This document shows, piece by piece, positions 50,576 to 60,127 of a DNA stretch of 64,000 bases. The notes below the pieces were generated by a model. That model did no database searches. It worked only from the letters and a program-made list of their open reading frames with translations, and was not told the DNA's origin. The stretch is from Heyndrickxia shackletonii (lineage in GTDB: Bacteria > Bacillota > Bacilli > Bacillales > Bacillaceae_C). The stretch covers positions 3,489,014 through 3,553,013 of the forward strand of contig NZ_LJJC01000004.1 of assembly GCF_001420715.1 (NCBI RefSeq), written 5' to 3'. The first letter of the stretch is position 1, and the number at the start of each line of letters is the position of its first letter. Made by a program: the position numbers and the translations under genes.

Positions 50576-51663
50576 ATTATAATCTTCCCTCTTTTTTTAA
50601 ACATATAAAGTAATATTTATTAGTTTGTCTTCATTAATAGGTTTATAAGAACTATTAATTCACTAGAACGAAAAGTAAATGACAAGAAAAGTTAGTAGAG
50701 ACTAGAAGTTGAAAAAGATATTTTATAAGAGGCAATAGATGAACAAAATTAGAAAGGAAATAAAAAGGTACCTAAAAGAAATTGCTACTAATTACACAGA
50801 CATAAACTAAATAATTCATGAATCCCCACTTACATATGATTTTTTACAAAAAAATAGTCAGTTACACTGCAACCTTCCGACAATTGACTGAATGGTTTTT
50901 ATACCTTAGTCTAAAATTGAGTCAACATCATTCTTTTCTTAGAGGATGAATTTTTATGTAGTTAAATAAGAATGCTTTTGTATATATTTATTTGGAAGGT
51001 AAAGGGGATTGGATCCAAAGCTAATATTTACATATCTATCACCGTCCTTATCATTTATAATTGAATTTTAACATAAAATTGGCTGAATTGGTAAAATTTT
51101 TATAAAATTAAATAAAATAGGCTTTATTTACTAAAGGTACCGAATCGAATCACGAGGGAGTATGTTTTAATATATTTGTAAGTATATATTTTTTTACGAA
51201 ACGTATTATGATTTGTCTTTCTTATCAAGAATATTTGTTTATATCTTCAGTTTCTTCATTCTTTGAAAGAAATTAAAATGATATTATTTAGTTCACCTTA
51301 TTAGTTAATGTACGTAATCTACCTTCAAGCTACCAGCAAGCATTAGAAGAGTAACTTCACTACCTTACCTTATCTGGTTAAGGTCGGGGTGCCTTTTTTG
51401 TGTATCTAACTGCGTTACTGCAACGATTAGAGAGTTGAATCCTTTCATCAACTTAGTGCGTTTTTAAGTAATCAACAGTAGCACCCCTTTTTAATTATTG
51501 GAGGTTACCACTTCTCACCTTGCTGTAATACTGTTATTGCCATTAAACCATATAGTGGAAATTTTCAGCTACTAAATTAAAGATCTATACACACTTCAAG
51601 CCCCATTAAAAATTTTACTGATAATGGACTTACCTTTGTAAATATTATTTCCAGACTGTACAC
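50576..51663. other. 1.1 kb without a recognisable gene
   Basis: AT-rich, no frame above noise, no tRNA or riboswitch recognised. A possible hairpin lies near 51373-51401 (ACCTTATCTGGTTAAGGT, then GGGGTGCC and TTTTTT), which may be a terminator for an unseen short RNA. The plus-strand text around 51485-51510 has a lone GGAGG. It may be decayed accessory DNA. Confidence 0.55.
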
Positions 51664-54600
51664 CTATATTGAAAAACTTTCAGAACCTATCAATATCATT
51701 TCAAATATCCTTTTTGTCGGTTCCATTGGCTCTACCCCTAATTCGTTCATTAGAATACTTTCACATTTTTTATACCATTTTATCGCCTGTGGCCGGTTAT
51801 TTTTCTGATAATAACAATACATAACAAGCCGGTAAGCCTCTTCCCAAGTGGAATCCATTTTCAATATTCGCTCACACCAAATAATAGCTTCATTCGGATC
51901 ATTGTTTTGCACACATAATTGGGCCATTTTTTCAGCCCCTCGTAAGAAAACGGTTAGTAACCTTTCCCGTTCTGTAGTGGACCAAACATCACGTCTTTCA
52001 GACAAAAAATCCCCTTTATAAAGCTCTAGTCCTTTTTTTAATATATTCCTAGCCTTATTGGGATACTTTTCATCCAATCCAGCATATATCCATTCCTCAA
52101 ATTGAATGAAATCCACATCGATAACCGCTTTCGGATTTAAACAGTAAGTATTGTTGTGGCGGTGGATAAAAAATGGATTTGCCCTTGCCTTGCGATGGGG
52201 TTCTAAGGTCCGATTCAATGCATTTAATAGTACTTTAAATTCTTGGTCCATGCTTTTATCGTCTGCATCCGGCCAAATCTTTTGGTAAATTTCCTCCTTA
52301 CTCCACCACTTCCCGCGATGGGTAAGAAAAAATTGAAATAATTCCTTTGCCTTTCCACGTTGCCAGTCTTTTTCGTCAATCAATCTATCTCCTAGCCACA
52401 CTTTAAAAATTCCAAGTGTTTCTACTTTTAAGGTATATCCAGGATGTGAGTCTAATTCTTCATATCCCATTTCCTTTAAAATTCTGTATGTAAAGGCAGA
52501 ATGTACATTCAACTCTTTCGCTTTTATAAGTAATGGCATAATAGATTGTAAATCTTTTGGGCTAAACGGGGTTTTTCGCAAAAAAATAAATTCATAGTTT
52601 CCAAGCTGGACTTCCTTTAGAAAGGAAGAAATAGCACTATAAAACTGTTCTTCCTCATTCGTTTCAAAAGTTAGGAATGCATTCCAAAGCTCTGTTAGCA
52701 TCAGCCCATACGGATCCCCGCATTGCACGAAGTTTTCCTTTGCATCGCTTAAAAACCTTCTTGCATCATCAAGCTCATCACTAAAAAAATGGGCTATTCC
52801 CATGCATAGTTGGATAAAGGAAGACAACCATAAATCGTAAACCTTTTCCGTCTCCTCCAATGCCATTTTTCCAAATTCTTTTGCCTTCTCATACTCTCCT
52901 ATGCGGCTGTATAAAATACATAATCCCATATATGGCTCAGCTTTTCCGCGAGAAATTTTCATTTCCTCCATCATTTTTAAGGAGGTCATATAGCATTGTT
53001 CAGCAAGCTGGATTTCATATTGATCAAGTATTTGAACAGCACTTCCCATCCTCATCCAGCCGCATGCCTCTACAAAGGAGCTTTTATAGCGGATACCCCT
53101 TTCGATTCCTCGTTGCGCCAACTCTTTTGCTTTTTCAGCATTTCCCATACATGCTTCAATGAAAGAAAGCAGAATATCTGTTTCTCTATGTGATTTTGGC
53201 AAGATGCTCACTTCAGTACTTAGGCGTCCTGTAAGCACTCGTTTTGCCATTTCCAGCTTGCCCGTTCGCAAATAAAGCCGCGCATCCAAATTTCCATCAT
53301 GAAGCTGCTGGTTTTGCATTTTTCCTTTCTCGTAATACTTTTCCGCTTTGCTTGCCTGACCGGAGTTAACGAAATTTTCAGCCATTAAAAAATACAAATG
53401 CTGCTTCTCTGATTCTTCTGCATCAGGGTGAGATTCCGTTGCCTCTATGGCTAATTGCAAAAATCTCTCTGCCTTTCCAGGTTGTATCGTGTCCAGATAA
53501 ATTTTGGCAATCCCCTCATACGCTTTTCCGATTAAGTTCAAATGATCATTCCCAACCGAAGCATTAATTAAATGCTGATAACATCTCTCCGCTTTCTCAT
53601 AAAAGGATTGGTACCTAAGAACCTCTCCTTCGTAAAACCATAATATTTTGTACCGATCCTTAACCTCATCCGGTAATTTTTTTAATTTCTCATACAAGCT
53701 TTCCAAGCGTCCGCTTTGTAACATATCATTCGCGTTTTTTTCCAACAAATAGCCAATCGGCTCAAACAGATGTATTTGTTCGTAATGGTAAACGGCTTGT
53801 TCCCATAGATTTATTTTTTCATAGTATCTAGCACAGCGTTCATGAAGCTGCCGATAAAGGCTTGCCTGCTCTTCTTTTAATTTTTTTTGCAAGGATGCCC
53901 TAAATAGTGCATGGAAGCGATATTGTTTGCTTCCCCAAATTTTATGCAGAAATGCATTTCGTTCTGCTAGTTGTTCCAGCATTAAATCTGAACCTTGAAT
54001 TCCCAGAATTTCATCACAAACTTGAGGTGTAATATCTTCGAAGATGGAGGTCTGTTCAAGGAAGCTTTGAATAATGGGAGATTGTTTCGAGAAAACCTCT
54101 ATTGCTAAATAGTGAAACAATTCTTCCATGGAAGAATGATGATAATGTAAAATTTCTTGGATAGATGTGCCTTTTTCTATTTGCTCGGCAATCATGCTAA
54201 GTGCAATCACCCAGCCTTCGGTTAATTGAAAAATGGATTGAAGTTGCGTGTCCTCCACTTCCAGCCCATAAAAATCTTGAAAAAGCAGTTCAACCTCTTC
54301 CTTATCTAAGGTTAAGTCTTCTTCCAAAATCTCCAATACTTTTCCGGATACTTTCCATTTTGTTAATAGATTCCATTTTGGTTTATTTCGAGTAGAAATG
54401 ACAATATGAAAGAAACCCGGTAAATGTTCGATTACCCTTTCAAGCCATTGATTTATAGTAAAAGAATGGTCTACTAAATGAAAATCATCGAGGACTAAAA
54501 TCGTTTCATTCTGAATATGGGATATTTCATTAATGAACAAAGCACAAAGGGAATAGATTTCTTCATCTCGAATATATTTATCCATTGTATTCATATATTC

Positions 54601-54900
54601 CATTAATTCTGCACCCAAAAAAGGATAGCGCTTTCTTAAAGAATAAACGATATAGGTTACAAAAGGAATAATATCATCATCATTTCCCGATATGGTATAC
54701 CAGCAAAAATTTTGTCTGACATCATGAATGTATAAACTCAAAGCAGAGCTTTTTCCATACCCAGCACCGGAATGAACAATCGTTAAGGAATATTGAACTG
54801 ACGTTTTTAGTTTTCTCATGAGGCAAGACTTACGAATATGGGTCTTTTTTATCAGCGGCGGCATCAATTTTGTATCTACGATGGTAAGTTTCGTATTCAA
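51664..54900 (-). CDS. Large MalT-like ATPase / SARP (BTAD) transcriptional regulator
   Basis: 1078 residues. The N-terminal STAND-type ATPase has Walker A Gly-Ala-Gly-Tyr-Gly-Lys-Ser-Ser (45-52) and Walker B Ile-Leu-Val-Leu-Asp-Asp-Phe-His (about 134-141), followed by the MalT-like winged region with Leu-Thr-Glu-Gly-Trp. The middle (about 380-800) is helical TPR-like repeats. The last about 260 residues form an OmpR-type winged helix (Gly-Lys-Ala-Lys-Glu-Leu-Phe-Gln-Phe-Phe-Leu) and a bacterial transcriptional activator domain (BTAD), as in SARP regulators. It should bind a ligand or partner and ATP, then activate genes. TTG start after GGAGG. No target is adjacent, and the long gap after its stop argues that it acts elsewhere. 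Confidence 0.88.
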   Translation of the reverse strand: MNTKLTIVDTKLMPPLIKKTHIRKSCLMRKLKTSVQYSLTIVHSGAGYGKSSALSLYIHDVRQNFCWYTISGNDDDIIPFVTYIVYSLRKRYPFLGAELMEYMNTMDKYIRDEEIYSLCALFINEISHIQNETILVLDDFHLVDHSFTINQWLERVIEHLPGFFHIVISTRNKPKWNLLTKWKVSGKVLEILEEDLTLDKEEVELLFQDFYGLEVEDTQLQSIFQLTEGWVIALSMIAEQIEKGTSIQEILHYHHSSMEELFHYLAIEVFSKQSPIIQSFLEQTSIFEDITPQVCDEILGIQGSDLMLEQLAERNAFLHKIWGSKQYRFHALFRASLQKKLKEEQASLYRQLHERCARYYEKINLWEQAVYHYEQIHLFEPIGYLLEKNANDMLQSGRLESLYEKLKKLPDEVKDRYKILWFYEGEVLRYQSFYEKAERCYQHLINASVGNDHLNLIGKAYEGIAKIYLDTIQPGKAERFLQLAIEATESHPDAEESEKQHLYFLMAENFVNSGQASKAEKYYEKGKMQNQQLHDGNLDARLYLRTGKLEMAKRVLTGRLSTEVSILPKSHRETDILLSFIEACMGNAEKAKELAQRGIERGIRYKSSFVEACGWMRMGSAVQILDQYEIQLAEQCYMTSLKMMEEMKISRGKAEPYMGLCILYSRIGEYEKAKEFGKMALEETEKVYDLWLSSFIQLCMGIAHFFSDELDDARRFLSDAKENFVQCGDPYGLMLTELWNAFLTFETNEEEQFYSAISSFLKEVQLGNYEFIFLRKTPFSPKDLQSIMPLLIKAKELNVHSAFTYRILKEMGYEELDSHPGYTLKVETLGIFKVWLGDRLIDEKDWQRGKAKELFQFFLTHRGKWWSKEEIYQKIWPDADDKSMDQEFKVLLNALNRTLEPHRKARANPFFIHRHNNTYCLNPKAVIDVDFIQFEEWIYAGLDEKYPNKARNILKKGLELYKGDFLSERRDVWSTTERERLLTVFLRGAEKMAQLCVQNNDPNEAIIWCERILKMDSTWEEAYRLVMYCYYQKNNRPQAIKWYKKCESILMNELGVEPMEPTKRIFEMILIGSESFSI

Positions 54901-54934
54901 TGATCCTCCCCTCTTTCATTGATAGTTTAGCAAT

Positions 54935-55086
54935 GCGCATGCGCCTTGCTCATCGGCATATGGATTTCGTAGTCTTCGACTGAGATAAAGGCAACCGTGT
55001 TGAGGTTGCTCACGAACTAATGTTGACTTATCGCAGGGAGGGGACGGAGAAATCCACTAGCCGACAGCCGCTTGCGCTAGGCAAGT
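54935..55086 (+). repeat. Full copy of the dispersed repeat
   Basis: About 150 bp upstream of the SARP-type regulator. Outer GCGC/TTGC with CGCTTGCGC, TCGGC / GCCGA, GGATTTC / GAAATCC and an internal GCAACC-GTGTTGA-GGTTGC hairpin can fold together. Shared blocks with 21635-21780 are in the same order. The rest of 54901-55212 has no gene. Confidence 0.8.
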
Positions 55087-55212
55087 TAATCTTGTAATTT
55101 CATTATAGAATAAAAACTTATAGTATTTTATTTATTCCCCGAAGTTAATAACTGACTTTTTAAAATATTTTATCACATTTCAACTTATATTTGGGAGAGA
55201 GGCAGTTAATCG

Positions 55213-55830
55213 TTAAGCCTGTCTTTGTTCCTTTTCCGTTTTTCTCGCTAATCTTTTTTCTATTCTTTTTCCAACTAACCATAAAATAAAGATTGCAACA
55301 AGTACAATTGCAGTTCTTAAAGGTTTTTTCACCAATGAGAAAATATCATAACCGACATAGCTGATAAAGAATACCATTACCATTTTTCCTGCGAACACAG
55401 CCAGTGTATATTGTAAAATGCTGATTCTTGATAAACCTGCCACTATGTTCACGACTGCTGAAGGAGTAAACGGAAAACACATCATTAAAAATACGGGACC
55501 AAATCCATGTCTTTCTACCCAGCTCATCACCTTTTGCACTTGTTGATTTTTATAAAGAAATGCAAGTGCTTTCGTTTTTCCAAATTTACGGATGACTAAA
55601 AATACGAGAATCGCTCCTATACTGCAGCCAATCCACGAAATTAGAAAGCCTAGCCAAAATCCAAAAGCATTCGCATTTGCCATGACGATTAAAAACAATG
55701 GGATAAAGGGGAAAAACGCCTCTAATACAATGAATAAAATACCCGGTAATGGACCTAGCGAGCGATATTGTTCCATTAAATGCATAATATTTTCTACAGT
55801 GAACCAATCTTTTAAAGTATGAAAATCCAT
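55213..55830 (-). CDS. TVP38/TMEM64 family (DedA-like) membrane protein
   Basis: 205 residues with about five membrane segments and the VTT-domain pattern Phe-Pro-Phe-Ile-Pro near residue 41, Gly-x-Gly-Pro-Val-Phe-x-Met-Met-Cys-Phe-Pro-Phe-Thr-Pro near 115. A basic C-terminal tail follows the last helix. Related to B. subtilis YhjE/YtxB; the family works in membrane lipid homeostasis. The presence nearby of a YhjD-like gene fits the YhjE assignment. Confidence 0.82.
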   Translation of the reverse strand: MDFHTLKDWFTVENIMHLMEQYRSLGPLPGILFIVLEAFFPFIPLFLIVMANANAFGFWLGFLISWIGCSIGAILVFLVIRKFGKTKALAFLYKNQQVQKVMSWVERHGFGPVFLMMCFPFTPSAVVNIVAGLSRISILQYTLAVFAGKMVMVFFISYVGYDIFSLVKKPLRTAIVLVAIFILWLVGKRIEKRLARKTEKEQRQA

Positions 55831-56054
55831 CTGATTTCCCCTATTCTTTATGTATCAGAATATTTCCTATGTGAAGTATAGCATATAAGCATGACGGAGT
55901 TTAGGCAGAATACGGCTCTTTTTCCAAAAAAGCTTAATCGCAATAAGTAGCATTTTGTGAGTGGATGATTTCTTCCATCTCTGGTTTTATACACGTAAAA
56001 AGGTTCCTCTATGGAATTACCAACACAAAAAAGTTTTATTATGTACTCCAAGAA

Positions 56055-56093
56055 AAAAAGTAACCTCTTGTTAAAACTGAGGTTACTTTTTAG
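56055..56093 (-). terminator. Terminator of the S9 peptidase gene
   Basis: 13-bp stem AAAAAGTAACCTC / GAGGTTACTTTTT, T-run on the minus strand. A 284-bp gap to the membrane-protein gene otherwise shows nothing. Confidence 0.82.
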
Positions 56094-56114
56094 AATCGGT
56101 TATTACCCATTATT

Positions 56115-58100
56115 TTAAACGTATTGCAAGAACCAATCTCTAATATATTCCAATCGGTTTATTCTCAGTTCTGGCTTTCCACTTCTTGAAAGCTCATGAT
56201 TGGATTCAGGAAAACGGATAAATTTCGCTGTTTTTTCCTGACGTTTTAATGCAATAAATAATTGTTCTCCTTGCTCAATCGGACAACGATAATCCTTTTC
56301 ACTATGGAGGATTAAAAGCGGTGTTTTAATATCCTTAGCATATGCAAGCGGCGAATGCTTCCAAAGTGTCTCAATATCATTTAAGTCTGCAAGAATTTGC
56401 CACTCAGAGAAATAGTAGCCAATATCACTTACTCCGTAGAAGCTGATCCAGTTGGAAATGGAACGTTGTGTAACTGCAGCCTTAAAACGATCTGTATGTC
56501 CCACAATCCAGTTCGTCATAAAACCACCGTAGCTTCCTCCTGTTACCCCTAATCTCTCTTTATCAATGAAATCATATGTTTCCAATGCATAATCCACAGC
56601 CGCCATCAAATCATTATAATCATTGCCGCCATAATCACCGCGTACCGCATCTACGAATTTTTGGCCATAACCGTGGCTGCCTCGAGGGTTCACAAATAAT
56701 ACAGCAAATCCTTGAGCCGCCAATACTTGGAATTCATTAAAGTACGTATTCGCGTACATGGCATGTGGACCGCCGTGAATTTCAAGTACTAATGGATACT
56801 TTTTGCCTTCTTCAAAGCCTGCAGGTTTCATGATCCAGCCATGAACCTTCCAGCCTTCTGCACTTTCGTATTCAATTGGCTCGGCATCTGATAATTCTCT
56901 ATCCTTTAAGAATACATCATTTGTATGTGTCAGCTGCTCCACTTCTCCTGTTTGCAGGTTTGCCAAGAAAAGTTCACCGGGTAGTGTCGGTTTACTGATT
57001 GCTACAACTGCTTGATGTGTTTGTTTATTTAAGCTAAATCCATATACATGTTGAGCTTCATGCAAAGCAGGGTAAATTTCACCTGAAAGATTTCCATAAT
57101 AGACATGGGTGCTTCCATGGTCCGAAACGATGAAATAAAAGCTTTCATTATCATCCGCCCATTGAACGCCAGGAATCGTCGCTCCTTGCTGGAAATCACC
57201 TGCTACATAGTCACCAACCGGCGCATCTAGATCACTGGTAAAGCAATTTAGACTTTTCTCCTCGACATCATAAATCCATACTTTGGAATGCGTCGCATTT
57301 TTAAACTCCTGTTCACTTCCAAGGAATGAAAGATATCGGCTGTTTGGAGACCATGAGGTTTGCCAAAATCCGCCTGTACTATTTGTTACTTGCTGTGTTT
57401 CTTTTGTTGCAATATTGTATAAAAAGATGTCGGAGTTAAAGGAAAAATCTCTGTCCTCCGCTAAATCTGCCGAATATGTAATATACTTTCCATTAGGCGA
57501 CCATGAACCTAAGTGGTAATCCTGCTCGCCAGTGGTTAGTTGCTCCACTTCTCCTGTTTCTACATTTACAATACCGATATGTGAATACTGATCTAAATCT
57601 AAAAATCCACTTGCATCTGATTTATATTTCATTTTTTCTACGATAAGCGGTTTTAATTCTTTCTTTTCCTTTTCTTCACTTTCGCGATCATGAATCGTTT
57701 CATCCTTGCCGAGCGTTACCGAGAATGCTATTTTTTCCCCGCATGGTGACCAAACAGGACTCCCTGCCCCATTTTTGCATAAAGTTAATTGTTTTGCTTC
57801 CCCGCCACTCTTTGTTAAACAAAAGATTTGCGGTTTGCCTTCACGATTCGAAACAAATGCCAGCTTGGTTCCATCTGGAGACCAACGCGGCGAATTGGTG
57901 CGATGATTTCCAAACGTCCATTGTACGGGCTGTTTTTCCTCCACATTTACGTAATATAAATTGGATACATATTCATTTTTTTCCCGATCAATATGTGTTT
58001 GTGTGTATACAACATCTTTTCCATTGGAAGAAAGCTGCGGATCGGTAACTGACTTTAATTCATATAAATCCTGTGCTTGAATACCTTGTCTCTTTTCCAT
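56115..58100 (-). CDS. S9 family serine peptidase (acylaminoacyl-peptidase type)
   Basis: 661 residues. The N-terminal about 400 form a beta-propeller with repeated Trp-Ser-Pro-Asp/Asn-Gly (WD-type TolB-like) blades; the C-terminal prolyl-oligopeptidase domain has Gly-Gly-Ser-Tyr-Gly-Gly (Ser), Ser-Glu-Lys-Asp-Tyr (Asp) and Ser-Asn-His-Glu (His). It removes N-terminal residues or short peptides. Length and layout match B. subtilis YuxL. GGAAGGTG precedes the ATG. No signal peptide, so cytosolic. Confidence 0.9.
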   Translation of the reverse strand: MEKRQGIQAQDLYELKSVTDPQLSSNGKDVVYTQTHIDREKNEYVSNLYYVNVEEKQPVQWTFGNHRTNSPRWSPDGTKLAFVSNREGKPQIFCLTKSGGEAKQLTLCKNGAGSPVWSPCGEKIAFSVTLGKDETIHDRESEEKEKKELKPLIVEKMKYKSDASGFLDLDQYSHIGIVNVETGEVEQLTTGEQDYHLGSWSPNGKYITYSADLAEDRDFSFNSDIFLYNIATKETQQVTNSTGGFWQTSWSPNSRYLSFLGSEQEFKNATHSKVWIYDVEEKSLNCFTSDLDAPVGDYVAGDFQQGATIPGVQWADDNESFYFIVSDHGSTHVYYGNLSGEIYPALHEAQHVYGFSLNKQTHQAVVAISKPTLPGELFLANLQTGEVEQLTHTNDVFLKDRELSDAEPIEYESAEGWKVHGWIMKPAGFEEGKKYPLVLEIHGGPHAMYANTYFNEFQVLAAQGFAVLFVNPRGSHGYGQKFVDAVRGDYGGNDYNDLMAAVDYALETYDFIDKERLGVTGGSYGGFMTNWIVGHTDRFKAAVTQRSISNWISFYGVSDIGYYFSEWQILADLNDIETLWKHSPLAYAKDIKTPLLILHSEKDYRCPIEQGEQLFIALKRQEKTAKFIRFPESNHELSRSGKPELRINRLEYIRDWFLQYV

Positions 58101-58269
58101 TCCCTATCACCTTCCACTATAAAAATATTGCCGCCAAAATATCGGCAAATGTTATCACCATGTTATTTATTTCGACACCCAAAACATTTTCCCTTCCAAA
58201 ATTAAAAATATTTCTAAAATAACACTTACACCGATTTGTATGGATTAAAAATAAGAAGGGAAAATTAGA

Positions 58270-58376
58270 AAAGCGCGGAGCTCCGCACTTCAAATTTCAC
58301 CGAGTAAAATTTGAACTGTAATTTTATCTGATGGCAGAAATCCGCTAGCCGATAGGCAGCTTGTGCTAGACAGACC
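58270..58376 (+). repeat. Partial copy of the dispersed repeat
   Basis: The 3' part (58334-58371: GCAGAAATCCGCTAGCCGAT, then GCTTGTGCTAGAC) matches the family. The 5' half is different and has its own inverted repeat CAAATTTCACCG / AAAATTTG. It occupies the 397-bp gap between the S9 peptidase and the YhjD-like gene, which holds no other gene. Confidence 0.65.
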
Positions 58377-58497
58377 TCACTGGACTAATAATATATAATA
58401 AAAAAATTTTATTCTTTGTGTCACTTGAAATACATACTGGGAATAAAGTAATATATAATAAGAACATGTGTTCTATATTAGAAAAGAGGGATTATAG

Positions 58498-58887
58498 ATG
58501 ACAAAAATACCTGATCAGGATCGTGATATTATCGAACAGGCAATTTATCTGCCTATGGTTTTGACGGTATTAAATCGTGACTTAACCATAATTGATAAAA
58601 GTCCTTTTAAATTAAAGAAACCATATCTTGAATGGATTGAGGAGACCATGAGATTCATCCAGAAAGAACTGGCAGAGGTTAAACGATATATGAGAAAGCA
58701 TCAAATTAAAGTAGAGCGGCTCCAATCAGATGATACCTTTACTATGTATATGTTTTTGTACAAAGGATATGAGGAGCATCATAATTATTTTAATCCAAGG
58801 CTCAGAAATCGTACGGAAGAATTACTAAGATACTACCTTTATCAACGCTTTTTAAATCCTTCACTAAATACACCAAAAGAGGCTTAA
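58498..58887 (+). CDS. YhjD-like conserved protein
   Basis: 129 residues, highly charged and helical, containing Ala-Ile-Tyr-Leu-Pro-Met-Val-Leu-Thr-Val-Leu and Phe-Thr-Met-Tyr-Met-Phe-x-Tyr-Lys-Gly-Tyr-Glu-Glu-His-His. This pattern resembles the YhjD family of Bacillus as I remember it. GAGGG precedes the ATG. It is convergent with comK, which in B. subtilis lies near yhjD/yhjE. Function unknown. Confidence 0.6.
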   Translation: MTKIPDQDRDIIEQAIYLPMVLTVLNRDLTIIDKSPFKLKKPYLEWIEETMRFIQKELAEVKRYMRKHQIKVERLQSDDTFTMYMFLYKGYEEHHNYFNPRLRNRTEELLRYYLYQRFLNPSLNTPKEA

Positions 58888-58920
58888 GGAGCAATCTTTA
58901 ACTCTGATTGCTCCTCCTCC

Positions 58921-59496
58921 TTACAGCAAATGATCATTTTTTAATTCATAATTTCGCTTTCTTTCAGATGCTTCTAATTGCATGATAAAGCTTTTCGGCT
59001 GACCGATTCTCTTCTCCATATGCTGAATATGCTGGGTAAATCTGATACGTAGCAGGGATGTTCGGTACATTTGATTTTCAAAGGAACTAATAGATACAGG
59101 AATAGTCAATGTCTGTTTATTACGGAATGTAACCACAGTAGAATTAGAGCTTGCCTTATCCTGTTTCATTACATGATCGTGTGAGATCCAAATACAATGC
59201 GGATTTGTCGGTGATGTCGTAGGAAATAGATAAATTGATGTATGGGGGTCAACGATGATGGGTGCTTTATGTGTAATACCTATAAGACGCTTGGTCCCTT
59301 CTTTCCTTCCTAAATAGGACGCCCCGAAGTATTCACAGCTTTTCTTGACAATGTCAATGGGTCTAAATGGTGAAATAAAACGATCCTGCGATTCCAAAAC
59401 CTCTGTATAGGTTCGCGATCCATATTGTGTTGGAATAATCGCCATTGTATAAGGATTGATTTCATATTCTTCAATTAATGAACTTTTCTCTCCCAT
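58921..59496 (-). CDS. comK: ComK, master competence transcription factor
   Basis: 191 residues (B. subtilis ComK is 192). Recognised by the opening Glu-Glu-Tyr-Glu-Ile-Asn-Pro-Tyr-Thr-Met-Ala-Ile-Ile-Pro, Pro-Ile-Asp-Ile-Val-Lys-Lys-Ser-Cys and Gly-Ile-Thr-His-Lys-Ala-Pro. ComK binds paired AT-boxes and drives DNA-uptake genes and its own gene. AGAAAGGAAG precedes the ATG. The gene is full length and undisturbed, although competence may still be absent in this strain. Confidence 0.92.
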   Translation of the reverse strand: MGEKSSLIEEYEINPYTMAIIPTQYGSRTYTEVLESQDRFISPFRPIDIVKKSCEYFGASYLGRKEGTKRLIGITHKAPIIVDPHTSIYLFPTTSPTNPHCIWISHDHVMKQDKASSNSTVVTFRNKQTLTIPVSISSFENQMYRTSLLRIRFTQHIQHMEKRIGQPKSFIMQLEASERKRNYELKNDHLL

Positions 59497-59537
59497 AATT
59501 TCGCTTCCTTTCTACAATATTTTCCATGTACAACCCT

Positions 59538-59566
59538 ATAATAGCATGTACTTCCAATTTTGTCAT
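59538..59566 (-). promoter_or_regulatory. Candidate sigma-A promoter of comK
   Basis: Minus strand ATGACA and TATTAT with a 17-bp spacer, about 45 bp upstream of the start. An AT-rich tract continues upstream. Paired AAAA-N5-TTTT ComK boxes were not clearly resolved. Confidence 0.5.
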
Positions 59567-59681
59567 TTATTTTTTCTAAAAAATCAGAACTTTCCAGAGA
59601 GAAATGTTGAATTTAACCGAAATATGTCTCTTATTAATTGACAGCTGCAGTGTCCTTTATCAGAAAATTACAATTGTTCTG

Positions 59682-59710
59682 TTGATTAGCCAATTCTTTT
59701 CTGCTATAAT
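59682..59710 (+). promoter_or_regulatory. Sigma-A promoter of the IDEAL-domain gene
   Basis: TTGATT and a perfect TATAAT with a 17-bp spacer, ending 27 bp before the start. Confidence 0.72.
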
Positions 59711-59737
59711 ATTTAAAAGCAGAAGAGGTGATCATCG

Positions 59738-59974
59738 ATGGAAAAAAAGAAATCTTACACAGAATTAATGAAGGATTATGCGATGACACAGCTACAAAAT
59801 GAAAAATGGATGATGCATATTTACTCAGATATGATTTTAAACGAATTAATTTTGAAGAGGCAAAAGGAACAAATCCTTCGCGAAATTGATGATGCATTAG
59901 ATAAAAAAGAAAAAGAGCAATTTATGAAATTGACAAATGAATTGAAGGATCTTGAAGAACGCTTCGGCTCGTAG
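59738..59974 (+). CDS. IDEAL-domain protein
   Basis: 78 residues. The C-terminal IDEAL domain reads Ile-Asp-Asp-Ala-Leu-Asp-Lys-Lys-Glu-Lys-Glu-Gln-Phe, then Leu-Thr-Asn-Glu-Leu. The N-terminal part is helical and methionine-rich. Members of this small Firmicutes family sit in short regulatory proteins of unknown target. AGAGGTG precedes the ATG. A partial dispersed repeat follows at once. Confidence 0.78.
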   Translation: MEKKKSYTELMKDYAMTQLQNEKWMMHIYSDMILNELILKRQKEQILREIDDALDKKEKEQFMKLTNELKDLEERFGS

Positions 59975-59980
59975 AAAAGT

Positions 59981-60033
59981 ACGGGGAGACGGAGAAATCC
60001 GCTAGCCAATGGCTGCTTGCGCTAGACAAAGTC
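59981..60033 (+). repeat. 3' fragment of the dispersed repeat
   Basis: ACGGAGAAATCCGCTAGCC and GCTTGCGCTAGACAAAG match the family end. It lies just after the IDEAL-domain gene stop. Confidence 0.65.
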
Positions 60034-60085
60034 TATATTCGATAAATAATTTAAAAGACAAACAACTTATAACTTCTTAGAAAAA

Positions 60086-60111
60086 ACCCTCTGGCGATAT
60101 TTCCAGAGGGT
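60086..60111 (-). terminator. Terminator of yhfN
   Basis: 9-bp stem ACCCTCTGG / CCAGAGGGT followed by TTTTTC on the minus strand. Confidence 0.85.
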
Positions 60112-60127
60112 ATTTCGTTTGCCGTGT

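Noticed and set aside
51301-51420. Possible riboswitch or T-box upstream of a gene
   Set aside because: No conserved T-box or riboswitch core was seen, and no gene follows on the plus strand.
55848-56051. A 67-codon minus-strand frame
   Set aside because: No ribosome binding site and atypical composition; it lies just upstream of the membrane-protein gene and adjoins the S9 peptidase terminator.
59634-60009. Two minus-strand frames of 87 and 62 codons opposite the IDEAL-domain gene
   Set aside because: Shadows of the IDEAL-domain gene, which has a consensus promoter and ribosome binding site.
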